6,430 nucleotides of DNA from an uncultured Ectothiorhodospiraceae bacterium (GTDB lineage: Bacteria; Pseudomonadota; Gammaproteobacteria; UBA6429; Thiohalophilaceae). A model generated the notes under the pieces. That model made no database searches. It was not told the DNA's origin and saw only the letters and a program-made list of their open reading frames with translations. The translations under genes and the position numbers were made by a program. Shown here piece by piece: positions 1 through 6,086 of the stretch. Position 1 is the stretch's first letter. Every line of letters starts with the position of its first letter. Where the stretch lies: NCBI GenBank assembly GCA_947259425.1, contig CAMYMO010000459.1:1-6430 (forward strand), read 5' to 3'.

Positions 1-2
1 AA

Positions 3-215
3 CAGGCCAGCGAAGGCTTTTACCAACAGAGCCTCGACAGCAATACGCCAATTCAATTGATCAGAGTCATGGTGGATGGTAATTTACCCCATTACGCTGA
101 AATCAGTGCCGGCAAACATCGATTAACGATCCGATTTTTAGAACCACAAGCCGGTCGACGCCCGTTACAGGCACAAGACAACATCGACTTTAAACTCACC
201 TGTTGCTCCATATGA
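3..215 (+). CDS. zapD: ZapD, cell division protein (3' end only)
   Basis: An open frame enters from the left edge and stops with TGA at 213-215, giving the last 70 residues of a protein. The visible part contains GFYQ near its start, then a LPHYAEISAGKHRLTIRF segment, and ends DFKLTCCSI. This lines up with the C-terminus of E. coli ZapD as I recall it (GFYQ, LYPQISGHKSRFAIRF, DFELACC). ZapD is a cytoplasmic Z-ring-associated protein that crosslinks FtsZ filaments and stabilises the division ring. The family has about 250 residues, so roughly the first 180 lie outside the window. The gene is followed after 16 bp by yacG on the same strand, the usual zapD-yacG order, so the two are probably co-transcribed. 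The identification comes from remembered sequence and gene order, not from a search. Confidence 0.9.
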   Translation, partial: QASEGFYQQSLDSNTPIQLIRVMVDGNLPHYAEISAGKHRLTIRFLEPQAGRRPLQAQDNIDFKLTCCSI

Positions 216-231
216 CCTAATATAACTAAGT

Positions 232-426
232 ATGATCAGAAAAGTTAAGTGTCCTAACTGTGGAAAATTATCCGAATGGAAAAAGGACAACTCGTTTCGT
301 CCGTTCTGTTCGGAACGATGTCGTTTAATCGATCTGGGTGATTGGGCTAATGAGTCACATAGTATACCGGGTGATGATTCGTTTCCTCAGCTTGATTCCG
401 ATATACCAACAGACGATCTCAAATGA
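232..426 (+). CDS. yacG: YacG, zinc-binding DNA gyrase inhibitor family protein
   Basis: This 64-residue protein has the family's four-cysteine zinc site: C7-P-N-C10 and C26-S-E-R-C30. It is followed by the conserved RLIDLGDW stretch (31-38) and an acidic, probably disordered tail. That is the complete YacG architecture at normal length. In E. coli, YacG binds the GyrB C-terminal domain and blocks DNA binding by gyrase; the same activity here is inferred from family membership. The ATG at 232 is the only reasonable start, because an in-frame TAA lies three codons upstream (223-225). The Shine-Dalgarno sequence is poor (only CTAAG just before the ATG). With a 16-bp gap after zapD, expression probably relies on read-through from zapD. 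The gene converges with the Nudix/ThiE fusion gene across a repeat-rich gap. Confidence 0.95.
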   Translation: MIRKVKCPNCGKLSEWKKDNSFRPFCSERCRLIDLGDWANESHSIPGDDSFPQLDSDIPTDDLK

Positions 427-688
427 TCCCCTTTTCATACCCCTCAAAAAATTAAACAGAGGGTACCCCCCAATCCTCGGCTTTGGCTTCCTCGGCTCTG
501 GCATCCTGCTTCGCCCTAACTCCTCCTTCCATGGAGTCGTACGTCGCCCTACCGGCTACGTGGCCCAGGCCAGCTTCTCGACTTTCCAAATCACAAATCA
601 GTCTCACCTCTTCCATGTAGCCGTCTCCTTATGGAAGAGGGAGTTAACGGAACAGCCATATATCCCGATCAAACCTTTTCGGTATTTC
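427..688. repeat. Non-coding repeat-like gap between convergent genes
   Basis: I see no credible gene here. The stretch 475-504 is two imperfect copies of a 15-bp unit (cctcggctttggctt, cctcggctctggcat; 13 of 15 identical), followed by a partial third copy. The octamer TCGCCCTA occurs at 511-518 and again at 544-551. The block from about 470 to 580 is richer in C and G than its surroundings and reads like a mobile intergenic repeat. From 607 onward there is a hairpin and a copy of a dispersed repeat, listed separately. No stem followed by a T-run is obvious for terminating yacG or the opposing gene, so how these convergent transcripts end is unclear. The open frame across 338-694 (+) is judged a by-product of the low stop density of this repeat. 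Confidence 0.5.
607..654 (+). repeat. Dispersed hairpin repeat, copy 1
   Basis: Bases 619-654 match the reverse complement of 2902-2937 at 30 of 36 positions. They share AGCC, TCTCC, AGAGGG and a perfect GTTAACGGAACA at the 3' end. The 3' arm ATGGAAGAGG (631-640) also pairs perfectly with CCTCTTCCAT (607-616). This makes a 10-bp stem with a 14-nt loop, extendable by CTC/GAG across one bulged A. No T-run follows on either strand, so it does not look like an intrinsic terminator. It sits just beyond the 3' end of the Nudix/ThiE gene. It resembles the common gammaproteobacterial intergenic repeat with CCCTCTCCC/GGGAGAGGG arms, in a more decayed form. Confidence 0.7.
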
Positions 689-1660
689 TTATAAGGCATT
701 CCAAAGCGCTGAGATCGCCGCTATACCTTGTGCACCGTGTTGTTGTGCCTGTCCAATATGATCGACGCTCATCCCGCCAAGGGCATAAACCGGGATCGGA
801 ATCTGTTTTACAATTTCGCTAAATTTTTCCCAACCCAGTGCCGGCTCGCCCGGATGAGATTGGGTCGGTAGTACCGGTGACAACATCGCAAAATCAGCAT
901 CAATCTCAACTGCGTGCTTTAACTCGGCAAAAGTATGCGTGGACACTGAAAATAATTTATCTTTGGAAACCGGACGTTGCTGACAGTCACGTAAACGCTG
1001 GCCGGTAAAATGCAGACCTGCTGCTTCAGTTTTCAGGAATAACGCTAATGAACTGTTTAGTATTAGTTTGGTATTCGATGCATGGGTAATCTGAGTCAAA
1101 CTTGTTGCTAATTCCAGATAGTCAGGATCCGATAATTCTTTTTGACGTAATTGTATCAACCCAAAAGATTGTGCAACCGCTGATTGAATTTTATCTTGGC
1201 ATTGTTCTAATGTGTCAAATTTTCCGGTGATAAGATAACGATCGGGTAATTGTAGTGCCGATATAATTGCCTTGTTCGCGGCCGGAAATGCATACTTGCT
1301 TAAGTCAGCAATATCCGCCCAGAGAATATCCTGGTCTTCGTTACTGACTGCCTCGCCCGAATAGGCTGTGACTTTAAAAACATCTAAATAAACCTGTTTA
1401 TCAGCATAACCGTGAGGAATGGTGATCAACGGATGGCTTTCGAGGGTTTTAATATTGAGTTCTTCATGCAGCTCACGTTGGAGTGCCGCGATAGGCGATT
1501 CCCCTACTTCAACTTTACCGCCGGGAAATTCCCAAAGACCACCTTGATGTAAGTGATCATGCCGCTTAGAGATTAACACCTGGTTTTGATGATTGGTAAT
1601 TACACCAACCACGACGTGAATTCGATTAGGATCTAGTTTTTGCATGGTCGTATGACCCAT
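689..1660 (-). CDS. Nudix hydrolase (MutT-like) fused to a ThiE/TenI-like domain
   Basis: This 323-residue protein has two domains. Residues about 14-135 are a MutT-type Nudix domain. The Nudix box runs from G48 to I70 (GKVEVGE, then RELHEEL at 62-68), preceded by LWEFPGG, and the usual Gly near the end is N69. MutT hydrolyses 8-oxo-dGTP to the monophosphate, preventing A:T to C:G transversions. Residues about 140-323 resemble thiamine phosphate synthase/TenI: YLITG at 142, QLRQKE at 170-175, GLHFTGQ at 215-221, STHT at 240-243, SPVLPT at 261-266 and ALGGM at 293-297. The ThiE Asn-Asp metal motif reads N-S at 202-203, and the expected Asp after GQ is missing, so thiamine phosphate synthase activity is doubtful. 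This fusion is a recognised gammaproteobacterial MutT form. The gene starts 23 bp after argJ. An alternative start is M6 (ATG at 1645); neither start has a clear ribosome binding site. Confidence 0.9.
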   Translation of the reverse strand: MGHTTMQKLDPNRIHVVVGVITNHQNQVLISKRHDHLHQGGLWEFPGGKVEVGESPIAALQRELHEELNIKTLESHPLITIPHGYADKQVYLDVFKVTAYSGEAVSNEDQDILWADIADLSKYAFPAANKAIISALQLPDRYLITGKFDTLEQCQDKIQSAVAQSFGLIQLRQKELSDPDYLELATSLTQITHASNTKLILNSSLALFLKTEAAGLHFTGQRLRDCQQRPVSKDKLFSVSTHTFAELKHAVEIDADFAMLSPVLPTQSHPGEPALGWEKFSEIVKQIPIPVYALGGMSVDHIGQAQQHGAQGIAAISALWNAL

Positions 1661-1683
1661 GATGGATAATAAAATATCTTAAA

Positions 1684-2892
1684 TTAGGTGCGGTACTCAG
1701 CATTGATTTTGACATAGTCATAGGAAAAGTCACAAGTCCATACCGTTGTATTAACTTGACCGCGTTGCAGATTAACCCGAATCGTGATCTCGGAGTTTTT
1801 CATCACAGCTTGGCCCTGCTCTTCGGAATACGACGCAGCGATGCCGCCCTGCTGAACGATACAAACCTCATCCAGATAAATTTCAACTTTATCGATATCA
1901 AGATTCTCGACACCCGCATAACCAACCGCTGCGAGAATACGTCCCCAATTTGGATCGCTGGCAAAAAAGGCGGTTTTAACGAGTGGTGAATGAGCAATCG
2001 CATAGGCGACTTTTGCACACTCAATTTCATCCTGACCCTGCTCAACAACAACATTAATGAGTTTGGTTGCCCCCTCGCCATCGCGAACGAGCGCTCTAGC
2101 CAGAGTTTCGCTTAATTCATTTAAAACCATCTGGAATGATTCAAGGTTGTTCTCATCGATTACAATCTGCGATTTACCGGTGGCCATCAACACCAGAGAA
2201 TCATTTGTCGAGGTATCACCATCGACGGTTATTCGATTGAATGAACGATCCACCGCCTGTTGTAAGCAGTTTTGAAGTAACGATGAATCGATTTTTGCAT
2301 CCGTCGCGATATAACTTAGCATGGTTGCCATATCCGGGCGAATCATTCCAGAGCCTTTGGCCATACCGGTAATGTTTAGTGTCTTTCCATCGATCTCAAT
2401 TTTGGCAGAAAATAATTTGGGTACCGTATCCGTGGTCATGATTGCTTCAGAGGCATTTCGCCAACGCTGTTCATCCAATCCAGCACTTAAGTCGTCTAAA
2501 CATGATGTAATCTTACTGACCGGTAAGGGCTCACCGATCACACCGGTGGAAAAGGGCAGAACTTGATTAACATCACATCCAACGGCCTTTGCAACGCCGG
2601 AACAACATGCCAATGCCGCTTCGATACCGGCCGGCCCTGTGCCTGCATTGGCATTGCCGCTATTGATCAATAAATAACGTGGTGTCGTTTCATTAAGGTG
2701 TTTCTTGGCAATTTGCACGGGGGCCGCACAAAATGCATTTTGGGTAAAGACTGCAGCAACGCTCGTGCCCTCGACCATTTCAATTAAAACCAGATCCTTG
2801 CGATCGGGACGACGAATGTTCGCTGCAATCGTGTTTAATCTAATCCCATCAATGATGAGTGGTAATTCTTGAACCAATAACGTTTCGGCCAT
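1684..2892 (-). CDS. argJ: ArgJ, glutamate/ornithine N-acetyltransferase
   Basis: This 402-residue protein matches the ArgJ family from end to end, finishing with the typical YVKINAEYRT. ArgJ transfers the acetyl group of N-acetylornithine to glutamate in the cytoplasmic cyclic arginine pathway; bifunctional forms also use acetyl-CoA. The sequence does not show which type this is. The precursor cuts itself between A189 and T190 in the conserved segment GMAKGSGMIRPDMATML (176-192), and T190 becomes the N-terminal nucleophile of the beta chain. T116-G117 in STGVIG form the expected oxyanion hole. K179, E273 and N397 occupy conserved substrate-site positions. The NSGNANAGTG (77-86) and SDPNWGRILAAVG (312-324) signatures are intact. 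The start at 2892 gives the normal N-terminus; the nearest SD-like element (GGAAC) is rather far upstream. It follows secA on the same strand and is probably co-transcribed with the Nudix/ThiE gene. Confidence 0.97.
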   Translation of the reverse strand: MAETLLVQELPLIIDGIRLNTIAANIRRPDRKDLVLIEMVEGTSVAAVFTQNAFCAAPVQIAKKHLNETTPRYLLINSGNANAGTGPAGIEAALACCSGVAKAVGCDVNQVLPFSTGVIGEPLPVSKITSCLDDLSAGLDEQRWRNASEAIMTTDTVPKLFSAKIEIDGKTLNITGMAKGSGMIRPDMATMLSYIATDAKIDSSLLQNCLQQAVDRSFNRITVDGDTSTNDSLVLMATGKSQIVIDENNLESFQMVLNELSETLARALVRDGEGATKLINVVVEQGQDEIECAKVAYAIAHSPLVKTAFFASDPNWGRILAAVGYAGVENLDIDKVEIYLDEVCIVQQGGIAASYSEEQGQAVMKNSEITIRVNLQRGQVNTTVWTCDFSYDYVKINAEYRT

Positions 2893-2901
2893 AATAAAAG
2901 T

Positions 2902-2937
2902 TGTTCCGTTAACACCCTCTCCCTTCGGGAGAGGGCT
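2902..2937 (-). repeat. Dispersed hairpin repeat, copy 2, in the argJ leader
   Basis: CCCTCTCCC (2915-2923) and GGGAGAGGG (2927-2935) form a perfect 9-bp stem with a 3-nt loop, followed on the + strand by CTGGGGTGAGGGGG. This is the form of a common gammaproteobacterial intergenic repeat (CCCTCACCCCAGCCCTCTCCC...). Read on the - strand, it shares 30 of 36 bases with copy 1 at 619-654. The hairpin ends 22 nt before the argJ ATG, so it would lie in the argJ 5' leader and could affect translation or read-through from secA. No T-run follows on the - strand, so a simple terminator is unlikely. Confidence 0.8.
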
Positions 2938-3003
2938 GGGGTGAGGGGGTAATAATTACCTGCACGCTCAATGATATATTCACATTCACGCGTGGCCTTC
3001 GCC

Positions 3004-3047
3004 CGGTCTTGTCTCGGTCTTGTCTCGGTCTTGTCTCGATCTTGACA
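3004..3047. repeat. 11-bp tandem repeat between secA and argJ
   Basis: Three perfect head-to-tail copies of cggtcttgtct (3004-3014, 3015-3025, 3026-3036) are followed by a degenerate fourth (cgatcttgaca, 3037-3047; 8 of 11 identical). The period is close to one DNA helical turn, so any protein contact would recur on the same face. It lies upstream of argJ and downstream of the secA terminator. No function can be assigned from sequence alone. Confidence 0.9.
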
Positions 3048-3072
3048 TGGATAAAGACTGAATGGCTTAGCT

Positions 3073-3100
3073 TAATATACTTTGATCACAAAATATTCAG
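3073..3100 (-). promoter_or_regulatory. Weak candidate argJ promoter
   Basis: On the - strand a TATATT hexamer (3073-3078) lies 16 bp after CTGAAT (3095-3100). Each is only a partial match to the -10 and -35 consensus. It sits between the secA terminator and argJ, where a separate argJ promoter would be expected. Initiation there would give a leader of about 170 nt containing the tandem repeat and the hairpin. The region is AT-rich, so a chance match is quite possible. Confidence 0.25.
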
Positions 3101-3110
3101 GTGTATCGAT

Positions 3111-3142
3111 TAATAAAACAATAATTCCGAATAAACATTCGG
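3111..3142 (-). terminator. Probable intrinsic terminator of secA
   Basis: Starting 5 nt after the secA stop codon, the - strand reads CCGAAT-GTTT-ATTCGG. This is a 6-bp stem (3137-3142 with 3127-3132) and a 4-nt loop, followed by the T-rich tail AATTATTGTTTTATTA. Position and layout fit a rho-independent terminator. The stem is short with only three G:C pairs, so termination may be partial, allowing some read-through into argJ. Confidence 0.6.
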
Positions 3143-3147
3143 CATAG

Positions 3148-5844
3148 TTAACTTATTTTACCATGACATTGTTTGTATTTTTTACCTGAACCACAGGGAC
3201 AAGGTTCATTACGTCCAACCTTACGTCCTTCACGCACAAACGGTTTAGCCTCTTCTTCCTGGTTGGGTGAAGTAATCGAACCAGCCTCTTCGTGTTGAAA
3301 TTCCATTGGATTTTCATTTTGACGGCGATGCTCTTCTTCCATGCGCTGTACTTCTTCTTCACTGCGAATTTGCACCTTGCTCAAGATACTGATCACTTCA
3401 TTCTTAAAGCGTTGCAACATTTCACCAAAGAGTTCAAAAGATTCCCGTTTGTATTCTTGTTTTGGATTTTTTTGCGCATAACCACGTAAATGGATGCCCT
3501 GGCGCAGTTGATCCATACTGGCAAGATGATCCTTCCATTGCTTGTCCAGGCTTTCGAGGGTCACCGCTTTTTCGAAATGGCGCAGTACCTCAGTACCGGC
3601 CTCGTCTTCTTTAGCCTGATAGGCCGCGGCAAGCTCATCTGCGATGCGTTTACGCAATGTCTCTTCATGCAGATCGTCATCTTCTTCGAGCCAGTGACGA
3701 ATTTCTAATTTAAGCCCAAACTCACCTTCCAACGCCTCTTCCAAACCGGGGACATCCCACTGCTCTTCAATACTTTGCGGTGGAATATAGGTATCAATGA
3801 CAGCTTGTAAAACATCATCACGAATCGCATAAATCGTTTCGGAGATATCGTCTGTTGACATTAAGTCATCACGGATACTGTATATCTCTTTACGCTGATC
3901 ATTGGCAACGTCATCGTATTCCAGCAGGTTTTTACGCATGTCGAAGTTATGCCCTTCGACTTTACGTTGTGCATTTTCAATCGCGCGCGATACCAGGTTA
4001 TGTTCAATCGCTTCACCCTCTTGCATGCCAAGTCGTTTCATTAGACCCGCAACTCGATCGGATGCAAAAATTCGCATCAGGTTATCTTCTAAGGAAAGAT
4101 AAAAACGCGAGGAACCCGCATCACCCTGACGTCCTGAACGACCACGCAACTGATTATCGATTCGGCGTGACTCATGTCGCTCCGTACCAACGATATGCAA
4201 TCCGCCCGCCTCTAAGACCTGTTCATGACGTTTTTCCCATTCTTTGCGCAGATCCTCAATTTTGCCTTCTGCAGGATTTTTTAGCGCTTCTACTTCAACA
4301 TCAAAATTGCCACCTAACACAATATCCGTACCACGACCCGCCATATTGGTAGCAATGGTCACCGCACCGGGACGTCCGGCCTGGGCCACGATCTCCGCTT
4401 CACGTTCATGTTGTTTTGCATTTAAAACTTCATGTTTTATGTTTGCTTTTCTTAACGCATTAGAAAGTAATTCCGAAACTTCAATAGATGCGGTACCGAC
4501 CAACACAGGTTGTTGGCGCGATAGACATTCTTTAATATCTTCGATGATCGCCATGAATTTTTCTTGCTGAGTCAGATAAACCAGATCCGGCATATCGTTG
4601 CGTATCATCGGACGATGGGTTGGAATCATCACAACCTCAAGACCGTATATTGATTGGAATTCAAAGGCCTCGGTATCGGCCGTACCAGTCATACCGGATA
4701 GTTTTTCGTATAAACGGAAAAAGTTCTGGAACGTGATCGAGGCTACCGTTTGGTTTTCCTGTTGGATCGGAACGCCTTCTTTGGCTTCAACCGCCTGATG
4801 TAATCCGTCGGACCAACGCCGGCCTTGCATGGTACGCCCGGTAAATTCGTCGACAATCACCACTTCATTATTGTCATCAACGATATAATCCACATCTTTT
4901 TGAAACAGGTAATGCGCCCTCAATCCGGCGTTAATATGATGCATCAGACTTATATTGGCCGCATCGTATAAACTTTCACCTTCTTCCAGCACACCCGATT
5001 TAGACAACATCTCTTCGACGTGTTGATGGCCTTCTTCGGTTAAAAAGATCTGTTTGTTCTTTTCTTCGACGGTAAAATCACCAGGACCATCCTCTTCTTC
5101 CTGTTTAACCAGGTTCGGTACCAGTTCATTAACGCGATAATATAAATCAGAGCTGTCATCGGACGGACCCGAGATAATTAATGGCGTGCGCGCCTCATCG
5201 ATTAAGATCGAATCGACCTCATCCACGATGGCAAAGGCATGCGAGCGTTGAAATTTTTCTTCAGTACTAAAGGCCATATTATCGCGCAGATAATCAAACC
5301 CATACTCATTATTGGTGCCGTAAGTGATATCCGCATCGTAGGCCGCCTTCTTATCTTCAAAAGATAAACCGGCTATCACCACGCCTACACTCATACCCAG
5401 GAAATTATATAACTGCCCCATCCAGGCCGCATCACGTTGCGCCAGATAATCATTCACGGTGACCACATGCACACCTCGAGCAGGCAAGGCATTATGGTAG
5501 GCTGCCAGAGTCGCCATTAGTGTTTTACCTTCACCGGTACGCATCTCGGCAATATTGCCATCATTTAACACCATCGCACCGATCAGCTGCACATCGAAGT
5601 GACGCATGCCTAACACACGTTTAGAACCTTCACGCACGACGGCAAAGGTTTCAGGCAGCAGATCATCAAGCTTTGCACCGTCTTCCAGGCGTTTGCGAAA
5701 TTCGCTGGTTTTTTCCTTTAGTTCATCATCGCTGAGTGCCGCGATCGAGTCTTCAAGTCCATTGATGATATCCACTGTCTTGCGATATCGTTTAACCAGG
5801 CGATCATTGCGGCTGCCAAAAACTTTTTTTGCTAGTGCTAACAT
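3148..5844 (-). CDS. secA: SecA, preprotein translocase ATPase subunit
   Basis: This 898-residue protein is essentially the same length as E. coli SecA (901) and appears intact. SecA is the motor that drives unfolded preproteins through SecYEG at the inner membrane. NBD1 carries Walker A MRTGEGKT (101-108, catalytic K108) and Walker B DEVD (208-211). The preprotein-crosslinking domain spans about 227-370. NBD2 (about 415-620) carries GRGTD (503-507) and the arginine-finger region QLRGRSGRQGD (565-575). The helical scaffold and two-helix finger include the LDKQWKDHLASMDQLRQGIHLRGYAQKNP region (766-794). After a charged linker, the tail has a complete zinc-binding SEC-C motif (C882, C884, C893, H894) that contacts SecB and phospholipid. 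The start at 5844 gives the typical N-terminus ending in KKVFGSRNDR; the ribosome binding site is weak (AAAGACGA). A probable terminator follows the stop, and argJ lies downstream. Confidence 0.99.
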   Translation of the reverse strand: MLALAKKVFGSRNDRLVKRYRKTVDIINGLEDSIAALSDDELKEKTSEFRKRLEDGAKLDDLLPETFAVVREGSKRVLGMRHFDVQLIGAMVLNDGNIAEMRTGEGKTLMATLAAYHNALPARGVHVVTVNDYLAQRDAAWMGQLYNFLGMSVGVVIAGLSFEDKKAAYDADITYGTNNEYGFDYLRDNMAFSTEEKFQRSHAFAIVDEVDSILIDEARTPLIISGPSDDSSDLYYRVNELVPNLVKQEEEDGPGDFTVEEKNKQIFLTEEGHQHVEEMLSKSGVLEEGESLYDAANISLMHHINAGLRAHYLFQKDVDYIVDDNNEVVIVDEFTGRTMQGRRWSDGLHQAVEAKEGVPIQQENQTVASITFQNFFRLYEKLSGMTGTADTEAFEFQSIYGLEVVMIPTHRPMIRNDMPDLVYLTQQEKFMAIIEDIKECLSRQQPVLVGTASIEVSELLSNALRKANIKHEVLNAKQHEREAEIVAQAGRPGAVTIATNMAGRGTDIVLGGNFDVEVEALKNPAEGKIEDLRKEWEKRHEQVLEAGGLHIVGTERHESRRIDNQLRGRSGRQGDAGSSRFYLSLEDNLMRIFASDRVAGLMKRLGMQEGEAIEHNLVSRAIENAQRKVEGHNFDMRKNLLEYDDVANDQRKEIYSIRDDLMSTDDISETIYAIRDDVLQAVIDTYIPPQSIEEQWDVPGLEEALEGEFGLKLEIRHWLEEDDDLHEETLRKRIADELAAAYQAKEDEAGTEVLRHFEKAVTLESLDKQWKDHLASMDQLRQGIHLRGYAQKNPKQEYKRESFELFGEMLQRFKNEVISILSKVQIRSEEEVQRMEEEHRRQNENPMEFQHEEAGSITSPNQEEEAKPFVREGRKVGRNEPCPCGSGKKYKQCHGKIS

Positions 5845-5926
5845 GTTTTGTCGTCTTTAATTTTTGTTTAATGATTACTAACAGGATGCCCATACAAACC
5901 GCAGCCAACCTATCAATTGAATTCAT
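5804..5926 (-). CDS. Possible 40-codon leader ORF overlapping the secA start
   Basis: On the - strand an ATG at 5924-5926 opens a 40-codon frame that ends with TGA at 5804-5806, inside secA and in a different frame from it. The product would begin MNSIDRLAAVCMGILLVIIK, so it has a short hydrophobic stretch (about residues 7-19), then a basic tail ending KSFWQPQ. It lies downstream of the candidate secA promoter and its stop is 41 bp past the secA ATG, so translational coupling would be possible. In enterobacteria, the secretion monitor SecM is encoded just upstream of secA. This ORF is much shorter and lacks the E. coli SecM arrest motif. The ribosome binding site is weak, and an ORF of this size can arise by chance. 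Confidence 0.25.
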   Translation of the reverse strand: MNSIDRLAAVCMGILLVIIKQKLKTTKHVSTSKKSFWQPQ

Positions 5927-5955
5927 ACCGTGATTCGAAATCGGTAAAACCCCGT

Positions 5956-5984
5956 ATTCTACAGGTCCAACTTAACTTTGTCCC
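5956..5984 (-). promoter_or_regulatory. Candidate sigma-70 promoter for secA
   Basis: On the - strand GGGACA (5979-5984; 4 of 6 to the -35 consensus) is followed after exactly 17 bp by TAGAAT (5956-5961; 5 of 6 to the -10 consensus). Transcription would begin near 5949, giving a secA leader of about 105 nt. It lies between the palindromic element and secA, and no better match is obvious in the gap. It was found by eye and has not been scored. Confidence 0.45.
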
Positions 5985-5998
5985 AGTTCATTGAATAT

Positions 5999-6072
5999 TT
6001 GGGGTCTGAGTCGTATTTTTAAACGCAGAGTCTACACGCGGAAATTTTTGCAAAATACGACTCTGCCCCCAA
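5999..6072. repeat. 74-bp imperfect palindromic element upstream of secA
   Basis: The arms 5999-6019 (TTGGGGTCTGAGTCGTATTTT) and 6052-6072 are inverted repeats matching at 19 of 21 positions, around a 32-bp centre. The centre holds another copy of GCAGAGTC (6025-6032), which could pair with the right arm (6059-6066) instead of the left arm. Ends of the GGGGTC(A/T)GAGTCGTATTT type recall short repeats often found near REP-associated (Y1) transposases in gammaproteobacteria; this is from memory and not searched. There is no transposase gene in the window, so this would be a non-autonomous copy. It lies between the CapA-family gene and the secA promoter region, and neither strand has a T-run typical of a terminator. 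Confidence 0.75.
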
Positions 6073-6086
6073 TTATTTGCCTATTA

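Noticed and set aside
441..463. CCCTC/GAGGG stem after yacG as a terminator
   Set aside because: The stem is only 5 bp with a 13-nt loop and no following T-run on either strand.
338..694. A 118-codon + strand open frame overlapping yacG and the gap
   Set aside because: It overlaps yacG in another frame and then crosses tandem repeats and hairpins. The translation resembles no family I know and tracks the repeat sequence.
3042..3070. Perfect TTGACA (3042-3047) on the + strand as a promoter
   Set aside because: No acceptable -10 lies 16-18 bp downstream, and it would read antisense into secA. The hexamer is part of the degenerate fourth tandem repeat unit.
3081..3092. TTTGATCACAAA as a CRP or FNR site
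   Set aside because: Only a partial palindrome; spacing and half-sites do not fit either consensus.
3855..4352. A 165-codon + strand open frame inside secA
   Set aside because: It lies wholly antisense to intact, strongly conserved secA motifs, so it is a shadow frame.
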